From Desulfovibrio oxyclinae DSM 11498 (lineage in GTDB: Bacteria; Desulfobacterota; Desulfovibrionia; Desulfovibrionales; Desulfovibrionaceae): DNA of 64,000 nucleotides. The stretch lies in contig NZ_AQXE01000005.1 in NCBI RefSeq assembly GCF_000375485.1, forward strand, positions 62,001 through 126,000, given 5' to 3'. The notes under the pieces are model-generated. The model was not told the origin of the DNA and made no database searches. It saw nothing but the letters and a program-made list of their open reading frames with translations. How positions within the stretch are numbered: position 1 is the stretch's first letter; the number at the start of each line of letters is the position of its first letter. The position numbers and the translations under genes were made by a program. Shown piece by piece: positions 25,662 to 34,070 of the stretch.

Positions 25662-26990
25662 CTATTCGTTGCGCATGTTTATGGGTTGTCCGGTGGATTC
25701 GAGCACGGCCCGCCAGTAGTTGGAGCAGGTGTTGATGCGCTTGCGACGCTTGGTCACCAGCTCCATGGGGATGTGCACGTACCGGCCGTTCCAACGGGAG
25801 ATGACCAGTCCGGTGCGGCCGACCATGCCCGCGTGCACGGCATGGATGCCGAGGAACGAGCAGTAGATCCGGTCGTTGGAGTTGGCCGGAATGGACCGGA
25901 TGATGTAGCTGGGGTCGATGTACTTCAGCGTCAGGTCGATGCCGAGTTCCTTGAAGTGGCTCTTGATTTCGGAGCGCAGCACCGTGGAGATGTCGCCGAG
26001 GACCACGTTGCCCGACTTGTCCTTGGCGCCGGTTTCTCCGATGAGGTTCTGGCCCGCGCCTTCCGCCAGCACGATCACCGCGTGGCCGCGTCGTTTCATG
26101 CGCTCTTCAAGGTGCGCGAGAAAGCCGTTTTCACCGTGCAGGTCGAACGGATCCTCGGGGATCAACACGAAGTTCACGTCCTGCAGGGCCATGGCGCTCT
26201 GAGCGGCAATGAATCCGGATTCACGCCCCATGAGCTTGACCAGCCCGATACCCCACGGCGCACCCGTGGCTTCCACATGCGCACAGCGAATGGCTTCCGT
26301 GGCCTTTTCCACCGCCGTGTCGAAGCCGAAGGACGGCGAGGCGAAGTTGATGTCGTTGTCGATGGTTTTCGGCAGACCCACAATGGAAATGGACAGGTTG
26401 CGCTTGGCGATCTCCTTCTGAATGGCCTCGGCCGCGTGCATGGTGCCGTCGCCGCCGATCATGAAGAGCATGGAAATGTTCATGCGTTCCAGTGCGTCCA
26501 CTATCTGGTCCACGGGCTGCGGTCCTCGGGAGCTGCCGAGGATGGTGCCGCCGAATTCGTGAATCTGATTCACGCTTCCCGGCGTAAGTTCCATGACGTC
26601 GTAGCCATATTCGGGTATGAAACCCGCAAGACCGTATTGAATGCCCAGCACGCTGGGCACGTTGTACTCGTGATGAGCGGTCATGACGATGGACCGGATG
26701 ACGTCGTTGAGACCCGGACAGAGGCCGCCGCAGGTGACAACGGCGCACTTGGCCTTCTTGGGGTCGAAGTAGATCTTCTGGCGCGGACCGGCCAGCTCGA
26801 AGTAGATGTGTTCAGGTTCCTTCTTGCGGCCCTTGGTCCTGTCCACGCTCTTGCGGGAGATGTTCACCAGCACGGCGTCATCGTCATCGACGAAGCGTCC
26901 GAAGGTCAGCGGGCTGTCCACGCGGGGATCGCCCAGCTGGGGGATGGTGGTGTCTCCGGCTTTGTAGATAGGCTCTCGGCAGGTTTTCAT
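25662..26990 (-). CDS. pfkA: ATP-type 6-phosphofructokinase
   Basis: 442 residues, longer than the ~320 of E. coli PfkA because of N- and C-terminal additions typical of the long group that includes plant and trypanosome ATP enzymes. The nucleotide site reads GGDGT at 179-183, where Gly favours ATP and Asp would mean pyrophosphate; the catalytic PKTIDND at 207-213 has Lys where ATP enzymes of the short group have Gly. Fructose 6-phosphate binding is seen in MGRESGFIA. Cytoplasmic glycolytic enzyme. AAGGAG lies 9 bp before the ATG. It is divergent from hsp20. Confidence 0.88.
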   Translation of the reverse strand: MKTCREPIYKAGDTTIPQLGDPRVDSPLTFGRFVDDDDAVLVNISRKSVDRTKGRKKEPEHIYFELAGPRQKIYFDPKKAKCAVVTCGGLCPGLNDVIRSIVMTAHHEYNVPSVLGIQYGLAGFIPEYGYDVMELTPGSVNQIHEFGGTILGSSRGPQPVDQIVDALERMNISMLFMIGGDGTMHAAEAIQKEIAKRNLSISIVGLPKTIDNDINFASPSFGFDTAVEKATEAIRCAHVEATGAPWGIGLVKLMGRESGFIAAQSAMALQDVNFVLIPEDPFDLHGENGFLAHLEERMKRRGHAVIVLAEGAGQNLIGETGAKDKSGNVVLGDISTVLRSEIKSHFKELGIDLTLKYIDPSYIIRSIPANSNDRIYCSFLGIHAVHAGMVGRTGLVISRWNGRYVHIPMELVTKRRKRINTCSNYWRAVLESTGQPINMRNE

Positions 26991-27088
26991 GTCGGTGAGT
27001 CTCCTTGGGCAGCGGTTGAAGATTTGGCTGCAATGCTATATCCCATTTTAAAGCAGGGCAAATTATATTCCTGTGAAGCGAGCGTCTC

Positions 27089-27511
27089 ATGGCGAAACTG
27101 AACTGGAACCCCTGGATGGGGCTGGACGAAAACGGCGACGACACGGAAAGGGGTTTCGAGGAAATCTCCGTGAATACCGACTCCGCAAACGTGTGGTCGC
27201 CCGCTGCCGACATGGTGGAAAGCGAACGGCACATCCACATTCTGGTGGAAGTTCCGGGGCTGAGCCTTGAGGATATGGTTGTCGAGGTTCAGCAGGGGGA
27301 GCTTGTGGTCTGCGGCCGCCGCTGCTTCGCGCGCGATGACCGCGACAATCTCTACCACGTGCTTGAACGCGATTACGGGCCGTTTCTTCGCCGGTTCTCC
27401 CTGCCGAAACGGGTGAACAGCAGGAGCGTTTCCGCTCGTTTGAGCAACGGATTGCTGACCATCACCATAGCTAAGCGCCCGCCCGGGCGACGGACTATCA
27501 AAGTCGGATAG
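27089..27511 (+). CDS. small heat-shock protein Hsp20
   Basis: 140 residues. An alpha-crystallin domain spans ~38-135, with VEVPGLSLEDMVVEVQQGELVVCGRR and ERDYGPFLRRFSLP, and the strand-8 L-T-I motif in LLTITIAKRPP. The N-terminal arm is short. It is an ATP-independent holdase, forming cytoplasmic oligomers. Upstream, CCCATTTTA (27042-27050) resembles a sigma-32 -10 element, but the nearest TTGAAG (27016-27021) is 20 bp away, too far for the usual spacing. The C-terminal IxI anchor is replaced by TIKVG. Confidence 0.92.
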   Translation: MAKLNWNPWMGLDENGDDTERGFEEISVNTDSANVWSPAADMVESERHIHILVEVPGLSLEDMVVEVQQGELVVCGRRCFARDDRDNLYHVLERDYGPFLRRFSLPKRVNSRSVSARLSNGLLTITIAKRPPGRRTIKVG

Positions 27512-27521
27512 TGCTACCGCA

Positions 27522-28280
27522 TTGAAAAAAAATACGCTTCTTTTGTTTTTCGTGCTCGCGTCGAGCCTGCTCGTACCTGCTGTGTCACACTGCGCGGACG
27601 AGCGAATGACCGTGGCCATCGAATCCTTTCCTCCTTACGAGTACATGAAGGACGGCGTTGCCAGCGGGGCCAATGTGGAAATCATCCGCGAGGCCTGCCG
27701 CCGGATGGACGTGATTCCCCACTTCATGCAGTTTCCGTGGCGCAGGGCGCTCCTGGAGCTGCGCGAAGGTGGCGTGGACGTCGTTTCCTCGGGCTTCAGA
27801 ACCATGCAGCGCGAAGTCTACGCCCTGTATCCGAAGCATCCGCTGGCAAGGGAAGAGGTGGTCGTCGTGACCGGTGACGCGAATCCCCATTCGCTCGGAT
27901 CCCTCAACGGTTTGCGTGGCCTGCGCGTCGGCGTTGTCCGGCAGCACTCTTACGGCGAGGAATTCGACAGCATGCGCGGGCTGGACAAGGATTACAGCAT
28001 GGACGTGGTCTCCCAGCTCAGAAAACTTGCCCGCGGAAGAACCGACGTGGCGCTCGTGAACCGGGAAGTCTTCGAGTTTCAGACCCGGCATCACGGCATA
28101 GGCGGGCTGCGGGTGGTGCGCAGTCTGGGCCGAACCGAGCTGTTCGCCATGTTCTCGCGGGCCGGGGGCAACCGCGTGCGCTCGCTCTGCGAGCGATTTG
28201 ACCAGGTGCTGGGTGACATGTGGGCCGACGGTACCGTCACGGCGATTCACAAGCGCCATGGTCTGGAAAATGGCCGGTAA
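27522..28280 (+). CDS. periplasmic family-3 solute-binding protein
   Basis: 252 residues. It must start at TTG 27522, because only this gives the signal peptide (MKKNTLLLFFVLASSLLVPAVSHC-A); the next ATG (27606) would remove it. The mature part begins MTVAIESFPPYEYMKDG and is a short type II periplasmic binding domain of the SBP_bac_3 kind, usually for polar amino acids. No permease or ATPase genes are adjacent, so it may act alone or with a sensor. It starts 10 bp after hsp20, with no strong ribosome site. Confidence 0.78.
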   Translation: MKKNTLLLFFVLASSLLVPAVSHCADERMTVAIESFPPYEYMKDGVASGANVEIIREACRRMDVIPHFMQFPWRRALLELREGGVDVVSSGFRTMQREVYALYPKHPLAREEVVVVTGDANPHSLGSLNGLRGLRVGVVRQHSYGEEFDSMRGLDKDYSMDVVSQLRKLARGRTDVALVNREVFEFQTRHHGIGGLRVVRSLGRTELFAMFSRAGGNRVRSLCERFDQVLGDMWADGTVTAIHKRHGLENGR

Positions 28281-28283
28281 CGA

Positions 28284-28313
28284 TTGCCAAGCGCACGGGG
28301 CTGATTATATAAA
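28284..28313 (+). promoter_or_regulatory. sigma-70 promoter for htpX
   Basis: TTGCCA (28284-28289) and TATAAA (28308-28313) are 18 bp apart; TATATA at 28306-28311 gives 16 bp. The leader of ~50 nt contains a small CCCGT/ACGGG dyad and AAGGAG before the htpX ATG. Confidence 0.5.
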
Positions 28314-28370
28314 CTGTCTCCCGTTCGCTTGATGACGGGTAAAGCTGACTGCAAGGAGACGGACAATACA

Positions 28371-29225
28371 ATGACCAGCCAGATTAAAACCGTGGTTCTG
28401 CTCGGCCTGCTGACCGGGCTGCTTATGCTTCTAGGCGGCGCGATGGGCGGTCGCGCGGGCCTGATGATCGCTTTCATCATCGCCATGGTGATGAATGTGG
28501 GGAGCTATTGGTATTCCCACAAGCTCGTGCTTTCCATGTACAAGGCCAGAGAACTTTCCCGGGGCGACGCGCCCCACATCCACGCCGTGGTCGAGGAACT
28601 CGCCGCCAATGCGGGGATCCCCAAGCCCAAAGTCTACCTTGTGCCGCAGGACCAGCCCAATGCCTTTGCCACGGGCCGCAACCCCGAGAATGCCGTGGTG
28701 GCCGTGACGAGCGGCATCGTGCGCATTCTTGACCCCGAAGAGCTGCGCGGCGTGATCGCCCACGAGATCGGCCACATCGTCAACCGCGACATTCTCATCC
28801 AGACCATCGCGGCCGTGCTCGGCGGTGCCATCGTCTTTCTCGCCAACATGTTGCAGTGGACCGCCATCTTCGGCATCGGCGGCAGCGACGACGATGAGGG
28901 CGCCAACCCCATTGCGGCCATCGCCATGGCCATTCTCGCTCCCATCGCGGCAACGTTGATCCAGATGGCCATCTCCCGCTCGCGCGAATACCTTGCCGAC
29001 GAGACCGGGGCCAAGCTCTCCAGCAAGCCCAAATCGCTGGCTTCGGCGCTGGGCAAGCTCTCCAACGCTGCCGCACAGGTGCCCATGAAAGGCAGCCCGG
29101 CAACGGAGAACATGTTCATCGTCTCTCCGTTTTCCGGCGGCAAGCAGATGGCGAATCTCTTCAGCACACACCCGCCCGTGGAGGAACGCATCCGCAGGCT
29201 GAACCAGATGGCGGGGGGCCGGTAA
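28371..29225 (+). CDS. htpX: membrane zinc protease HtpX
   Basis: 284 residues from ATG 28371, which follows AAGGAG; an in-frame ATG at 28329 is less likely. Two N-terminal membrane helices (~6-48), the catalytic HEIGH at 131-135 with a third zinc ligand Glu in REYLADETGA, and two more hydrophobic segments between (~150-175, 185-205). HtpX degrades damaged inner-membrane proteins under heat or envelope stress, facing the cytoplasm. It lies 2 bp upstream of an HtrA protease gene, so both quality-control enzymes are made together. Confidence 0.95.
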   Translation: MTSQIKTVVLLGLLTGLLMLLGGAMGGRAGLMIAFIIAMVMNVGSYWYSHKLVLSMYKARELSRGDAPHIHAVVEELAANAGIPKPKVYLVPQDQPNAFATGRNPENAVVAVTSGIVRILDPEELRGVIAHEIGHIVNRDILIQTIAAVLGGAIVFLANMLQWTAIFGIGGSDDDEGANPIAAIAMAILAPIAATLIQMAISRSREYLADETGAKLSSKPKSLASALGKLSNAAAQVPMKGSPATENMFIVSPFSGGKQMANLFSTHPPVEERIRRLNQMAGGR

Positions 29226-29227
29226 CG

Positions 29228-30559
29228 ATGCGCTCCCTCTGGCTGTTGATCGCACTGCTGATGGCGATTCCCGCGCCTTTCGCCCGTGCCGACGACGGTC
29301 TTGAGGCGCGGCGCACCCCCGTGGTGCGCGCTGTCGAACGCGTCAGCCCGGCCGTCGTGAATATCACGGCGGTCTCGGAAACCGCCACCAGCGCCTTTCC
29401 GTTTCCCAACGACGCCATCGGCCGCTGGTTCGAGATGTTCAACAACCTGCCCAAGCGCAAGCAGCAGCGCAACAGCCTCGGCTCCGGTGTGATTATCGAC
29501 GGCGAGCGCGCGCTGGTGCTGACCAACGCGCACGTGGTGGCCGGTGCCGACTCCATCAAGGTGCGGCTCAACGACGCCAGAACCTTCGACGCGGAGCTGC
29601 TCGGCGCGAACCTCGACTTCGACCTCGCCGTGCTGCGGTTGAAAAAGGCCAGACGGTTGCCCGAAGTGCCCATGGGCCGGTCCGACGACATCCTGATCGG
29701 CGAAACCGTGGTGGCCATCGGCAATCCGTACGGATTCAGCCACACCGTGACCACCGGCGTGGTCTCGGCGCTCAATCGCTCCATCCGCACCAAGCGCGGA
29801 GCCATGGGCAATTTCATCCAGACCGACGCGGCCATCAACCCCGGCAACTCCGGTGGCCCGCTGCTGAACCTCAACGGCGAACTAATCGGCGTGAACACCG
29901 CCATTTTCGCCAAGGGCGAGGGCATCGGGTTCGCCATCCCCATCAACAAGGCGCGCGTGGTGGTGGAAGAGCTGCTCACCACCGGCACCGTGGCTCCGGT
30001 CTGGCTCGGCGTGTCCGGGCAGGACATCGATCAGGGCACGGCGCATTATTTCTCACTGCCCTCGCTCAACGGCCTGCTTGTGGCCGAGGTGTACGAGGCC
30101 ACCCCCGCAGCCGGCGCCGGACTGCGACCCGGCGACGTCCTGCTTACCCTCAACGGCAACAGGATTCTCGACCGCGACGATTATCTGCTCAAGATGCGCG
30201 GGCTGACCCGCAAGGAGACGATCCGGCTGGAAGTGTTCCGGCAGGGCAAGCGGATCAGCGTCGAGCTGCGTCCGCAGGCGGTGGATCGCGATATGGCGCT
30301 CAAGCTGTCGCAACGGCTCTGGGGGCTCTCCCTGAGCCGCTCAAACAGCGGTGGCGTGCGCGTCTCCGCTGTGGAAAAGGGAAGCCCCGCCGCCAAGCTC
30401 GGCATCAAGCGGGGCGACGTCATACATCGTATAGGCAACGTGGGCCTTCGCGGCATGGACGACGTGGTCAGGGCGGTTCTCATGAACCGGCTGCAGGCCA
30501 CGGTGTTCCTGAACGTGCGCCGCGGCGGCAAGCTGTACCACGTCCCACTGCAACTCTAA
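29228..30559 (+). CDS. HtrA/DegP-type periplasmic serine protease
   Basis: 443 residues. Signal peptide ~1-21 (cleavage near AFA-RADD), trypsin-like domain with catalytic His102 (TNAHVV), Asp132 (FDLAVL) and Ser208 (NPGNSGGP), then two PDZ domains (~245-330 and ~355-440). It degrades or refolds misfolded periplasmic proteins. It starts 2 bp after the htpX stop. DegS-like proteases have only one PDZ domain, so a DegP/DegQ role fits better. Confidence 0.93.
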   Translation: MRSLWLLIALLMAIPAPFARADDGLEARRTPVVRAVERVSPAVVNITAVSETATSAFPFPNDAIGRWFEMFNNLPKRKQQRNSLGSGVIIDGERALVLTNAHVVAGADSIKVRLNDARTFDAELLGANLDFDLAVLRLKKARRLPEVPMGRSDDILIGETVVAIGNPYGFSHTVTTGVVSALNRSIRTKRGAMGNFIQTDAAINPGNSGGPLLNLNGELIGVNTAIFAKGEGIGFAIPINKARVVVEELLTTGTVAPVWLGVSGQDIDQGTAHYFSLPSLNGLLVAEVYEATPAAGAGLRPGDVLLTLNGNRILDRDDYLLKMRGLTRKETIRLEVFRQGKRISVELRPQAVDRDMALKLSQRLWGLSLSRSNSGGVRVSAVEKGSPAAKLGIKRGDVIHRIGNVGLRGMDDVVRAVLMNRLQATVFLNVRRGGKLYHVPLQL

Positions 30560-30574
30560 CAGGAGCTGACGGCC

Positions 30575-31210
30575 ATAGACCCCTATCGACGATACTGGAA
30601 CGAGGTGGGTGCGACCCGTATCTTCACCACCCCCTTCGACCTTGAACTGTTCAAACGTCACGTACCTTCGGACGCCCCGGTGCTCGACTTCGGCTGCGGC
30701 TATGGCCGTACCGTGGCGGAGTTGCGGGATGCCGGGTACAGCTCCATCATCGGAGCGGATATCTCCCTCTCCCTCGTGGAGCGCGGCCTGCGTGAGCATC
30801 CGGACCTTGACCTGCGCCATATGCCCGATGAATGTCTGCCGTTCGACGATGAGTCGTTCGACGGCGTGCTCATGCTGGGCGTGCTGACCTGCATCCCGGC
30901 CACTTCGGATCAGGAGCAGTGCATCGCCGAGGCCTGCCGCGTGCTGAGGCCGGGTGGATATCTCTACATCAACGACTTCCTGCTCAACAACGACCGCCGC
31001 AATCTGGACCGGTATGCGGAAGGGCAGCGCAAGTACAAGGTCTACGGCATGTTCGACATCGAGGACGGTGGCACCTTCCGCCATCACGAGATGGATCACC
31101 TGACTTCGCTGCTCTCCTGCATGGAGTTGCTGCATATGGAGGAGACCGTCTTCGAGACCATGCAGGGGCACGTCTCCAATGGCTGCCGGATGCTGGCCCG
31201 GAAGAAGTAG
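30575..31210 (+). CDS. SAM-dependent class I methyltransferase, ATA start
   Basis: 211 residues if it starts at ATA 30575, nine bases after the AGGAG at 30561-30565. The frame is open from the HtrA stop codon and reads DPYRRYWNEVGATRIFTTPF from there. The next conventional start, GTG 30605, has no ribosome site and cuts into that segment. The Rossmann domain shows VLDFGCGYGRT (SAM motif I), GADIS, DLRHMP and VLRPGGYLYINDF. UbiE-like; substrate unknown. It lies 15 bp after htrA and ends before a strong terminator. Confidence 0.8.
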   Translation: MDPYRRYWNEVGATRIFTTPFDLELFKRHVPSDAPVLDFGCGYGRTVAELRDAGYSSIIGADISLSLVERGLREHPDLDLRHMPDECLPFDDESFDGVLMLGVLTCIPATSDQEQCIAEACRVLRPGGYLYINDFLLNNDRRNLDRYAEGQRKYKVYGMFDIEDGGTFRHHEMDHLTSLLSCMELLHMEETVFETMQGHVSNGCRMLARKK

Positions 31211-31238
31211 ATCGAAATACGTACAGCCTTTCAACGTG

Positions 31239-31275
31239 AAAACGGGCGACGCGGTACATCCGCGTCGCCCGTTTT
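31239..31275. terminator. bidirectional terminator
   Basis: Sixteen-bp perfect stem AAAACGGGCGACGCGG (31239-31254) with its complement (31260-31275), loop TACAT. T runs on both sides. It serves the rightward methyltransferase transcript and the leftward mltD gene, whose stop is 24 bp away. Confidence 0.9.
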
Positions 31276-31298
31276 CCTTTCAGGGGATTGAATCGGCT

Positions 31299-32903
31299 CT
31301 AGTTCACGTAGACCTTGAGCCGCTGATTCACATAGATGGTGTTGCGGTTCAGCTTGTTCCACTTGCGCAGCTGGGCCACGGTGCAGCCGAACCGGCGGGC
31401 GATGCTGATGAGGTTGTCGCCGCGGCGAACCTTGTACTGCACCAGTTTGGCGCGGACTTCTCCGGCACCCTTTTTGGCCTGCTTGGTAGCCTTGGCCCCC
31501 GCGTTGGGGATGTACAGGCGCATGCCCGGCTTGATCCTGCGGGAGTTGGTGATGCCGTTGCTGCGCTTGAGCGTATTCACGCTCACGCCGAAGGTGCGGG
31601 AGATGGACCACAGGGTGTCGCCCCTGCGGATGATGTAGTCGCCCTTGGAGTTGGCGATGCGGCGACGCTTGCTGCTGGAGGCCGAAGCCACCGAGCGGCG
31701 GGACCCCTTGCCCGGGACCATGACGGTCTGACGCGGGCGCAGGATGTTGGAGCGGCGGTTGTTGATCTTCTTGAGCACCGAGATGGGCACGCCGAAACGG
31801 CGGGAGATCTTCCACCAGGAGTCGCCGCGACGCACACGGTAGGTCAGGTAGCCGGCGTAAGGCTGGGACTTGGGATTTTCGAGGTAGGCCACCATCTTGG
31901 GTGCTTCCTTGGCGGGAAGATACGCAGTGGTGGTCCAGTGGGGGGGGCTGACCTGTCTGCGGTAAGCGGGGTTGAGCTTGTGGAATTCCTTCCAGCTCAG
32001 GCCGCCCGCACGGGCCAGTGCCAGCAGATCGGTGCCGCCGGGCACCTCGACGGGCGTCAGGTCCGGCTCCTGATCCCAGCGGACCGGATCGAACCCGAGG
32101 GTGTCGAGGTTCTGGAATATCTTGGAAAGGGCGATGAATTTCGGGACGTAGTGGCGGGTTTCCTTGCGCAACTGATAACGATACTGGAGCTTGCGGTTGT
32201 TCTTGGTCAGCTCGAAGAAGTCGTTGCAGTTGGTCTTGCGCAGGGCGCGGGAAATCTTGCCTTCACCGGCGTTGTATCCGGCAAGGGCGAGGTACCAGTC
32301 GCCAAAGCGTTCGTGCAGGTCCTCAAGGTATTCGAGGGCTGCCTGTGTGGCCTTGTATGGGTCGCGCCGTTCGTCGATCCACCAGTCGATGCGCAGGCCG
32401 TACTTGCGGCCCGTGCCCTTGATGAACTGCCACATGCCGCCGGCCCCGGCCCATGAGTAGGCGTAGGGGTTGTAGCCCGACTCGGCAAAGGGCAGAATGG
32501 CGAGATCCTGCGGCATGCCACGCTTGGTGAGTTCCTGCCGGATGTACGGCAGGTAGGGCTCGGCGCGCTTGAGCCAGCGTTCCATGACGCGGCGCTTCTT
32601 GTGAGTGAAGTAGGCGAAGTACTGGCTGACTTCCTTCGTCTCGCGATAGTCGAGGTCGAACATCAGCCCGAAGCGGGACTCCAGAACGGTCTTCTCCGTT
32701 TCCGTAAGAGACTCTTCCTCTTTTTCCTCGGGTTCGGCGTTGACCGCCTCTTCAAGGGGCTGGACAGCCTCGTCCGCCTCGGTGAAGACTTTGGGAAGCT
32801 CCTCGTCCTTGGGAGAGGGAGCCTTTTTCTCGGCACAGCCCGCGAGCAGTCCGAGAGCGAGTGTTGCGATCAGAAGACCGCGAAACCATTTATAATCGAG
32901 CAA
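31299..32903 (-). CDS. mltD: lipoprotein lytic transglycosylase with three LysM domains
   Basis: 534 residues. Lipobox LLAGC with Cys23, a Glu-rich linker (~30-75), then a lysozyme-like SLT domain with the catalytic Glu in LPFAESGYNPYAYSWAGAGG and the AGYNAGEG motif. Three LysM repeats follow (beginning YRVRRGDSWWKI, YIIRRGDTLWSI and YKVRRGDNLISI). It cleaves peptidoglycan strands to anhydro-muropeptides from the outer membrane inner face. The plan and length match MltD with one LysM more than E. coli. Single gene between terminator 31239-31275 and an intergenic region. Confidence 0.93.
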   Translation of the reverse strand: MLDYKWFRGLLIATLALGLLAGCAEKKAPSPKDEELPKVFTEADEAVQPLEEAVNAEPEEKEEESLTETEKTVLESRFGLMFDLDYRETKEVSQYFAYFTHKKRRVMERWLKRAEPYLPYIRQELTKRGMPQDLAILPFAESGYNPYAYSWAGAGGMWQFIKGTGRKYGLRIDWWIDERRDPYKATQAALEYLEDLHERFGDWYLALAGYNAGEGKISRALRKTNCNDFFELTKNNRKLQYRYQLRKETRHYVPKFIALSKIFQNLDTLGFDPVRWDQEPDLTPVEVPGGTDLLALARAGGLSWKEFHKLNPAYRRQVSPPHWTTTAYLPAKEAPKMVAYLENPKSQPYAGYLTYRVRRGDSWWKISRRFGVPISVLKKINNRRSNILRPRQTVMVPGKGSRRSVASASSSKRRRIANSKGDYIIRRGDTLWSISRTFGVSVNTLKRSNGITNSRRIKPGMRLYIPNAGAKATKQAKKGAGEVRAKLVQYKVRRGDNLISIARRFGCTVAQLRKWNKLNRNTIYVNQRLKVYVN

Positions 32904-33093
32904 AGTTGCCTCCGTGGTTGCGCCAAACCTTAGCAGAAAGGCGCGTTGCAGGGAAGTCTAGAAAACTTCTTGATCTACCTGTTTGGCTGAGAGTACGTGC
33001 TATCTCACCTGCGTGCCGATTGCAATAGCGACGGAAAACGACTACTCGGAACACAGGCCGATATGGCCCCTCAAACGTCCAAAAGGCGAGATA

Positions 33094-33864
33094 ATGCGAA
33101 ACAAAAGTGACGATCGCGCCCCTTCGAGGGGCGGAAAGGATTTTGTGGTAGGCACCAAGCCGGTGCTGGAGCTTCTGGAAGCCAACCCGGAACGCGTGGA
33201 CCACGTCATGTTCAAAAAAGGCAGGCACGACAAGCAGCTGGACCGCATCGTGACCCTGTGCCGCGATAATGGAATTGCATTCAAATCGGTGCAGACAAAG
33301 GACCTGGATCGGGCTTATTCCGGCAACCATCAGGGCGTGGCCGCACAGGTTGCCGCGCTGGAATACACGCCCGTGGAGCAGCTGCTGGAAACCGCTCCGG
33401 ACGCACCGCTTCCGCTCATCGTGGCCCTTGATCAGGTTCAGGACCCGGGCAACGTTGGCGCTCTGGTGCGCACGGTCTACGCCATGGGCGGGGCCGGGGT
33501 CATCGTCTGTCGCCACCACGGCGCATACCTCGGTGCCGGAGCGGTCAAGGCCAGTGCGGGCGCGCTCAACCGTTTGCCCGTGGCCAAGGCCAACAACCTC
33601 TCCCGCACTCTGGTGGACTGCCGTCAGCATGGCTATGAAATATACTGCACCCGCTCCGGGGAGGACTCTGAAAACGCCTTCGACACCAAGCTGAACCTTC
33701 CGGCCGTGCTGGTGCTCGGCAACGAGGAAAAAGGCGTGCGTCCCGGTGTGGCCAAGCAGTGCACCCGCGAGATATATCTTCCTTTCAAGAGGGACTTCGA
33801 CTCCCTCAATGTGGCGCAGGCCGGAGCCATGCTCGTGGGCATGTTCTCCCTGCGCAACTCTTAG
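33094..33864 (+). CDS. rlmB: 23S rRNA 2'-O-ribose methyltransferase (RlmB-like)
   Basis: 256 residues from ATG 33094, behind AAAGGCGAG. An N-terminal substrate-binding domain (~17-95, VVGTKPVLELLE) is followed by a SpoU/TrmH knot domain with ALDQVQDPGNVGALVRT, VLGNEEKGVRPGV and LNVAQAGAML, the three SpoU motifs. RlmB methylates G2251 of 23S rRNA. Other SpoU enzymes (TrmH, YjfH paralogues) cannot be ruled out. The basic tail at the start (RNKSDDRAPSRGGK) is usual. It is monocistronic and followed by a clear terminator. Confidence 0.88.
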   Translation: MRNKSDDRAPSRGGKDFVVGTKPVLELLEANPERVDHVMFKKGRHDKQLDRIVTLCRDNGIAFKSVQTKDLDRAYSGNHQGVAAQVAALEYTPVEQLLETAPDAPLPLIVALDQVQDPGNVGALVRTVYAMGGAGVIVCRHHGAYLGAGAVKASAGALNRLPVAKANNLSRTLVDCRQHGYEIYCTRSGEDSENAFDTKLNLPAVLVLGNEEKGVRPGVAKQCTREIYLPFKRDFDSLNVAQAGAMLVGMFSLRNS

Positions 33865-33890
33865 CTCGTCTACGCGAATGAAGCCTCATG

Positions 33891-33920
33891 CGGACCGTCC
33901 ACCGGGCGGTCCGTTTTTTT
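33891..33920 (+). terminator. terminator of rlmB
   Basis: Ten-bp stem CGGACCGTCC/GGGCGGTCCG (one G-U pair), three-base loop, then seven T residues at 33914-33920. Confidence 0.92.
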
Positions 33921-34011
33921 GTTGCGAGCACTTTCCAGGGTTCTGCCCACATTTTCAGCCCTGTTTTGCCGGATGATTGTGTGACGATTTGCAGATTATA
34001 ACCTTCTGCAG

Positions 34012-34055
34012 TTGACAAAACCTGTCGTCAAAGTGAAGGTGAAATCACATTCACC
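34012..34055 (+). promoter_or_regulatory. operator-like inverted repeats before tetR
   Basis: Two dyads lie just upstream of the tetR ribosome site: TTGAC-N10-GTCAA (34012-34031) and GGTGAA-ATCACA-TTCACC (34038-34055). The first overlaps a TTGACA that could be a -35 element. They are good candidates for autoregulatory binding by the TetR protein. A third dyad TGCAG-N11-CTGCA is just upstream. Confidence 0.45.
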
Positions 34056-34070
34056 AAATGGAGGTCTGCC

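Noticed and set aside
27016..27050. Sigma-32 heat-shock promoter before hsp20
   Set aside because: CCCATTTTA is good, but the TTGAAG is 20 bp away instead of 13-16; kept only as a remark in the hsp20 entry.
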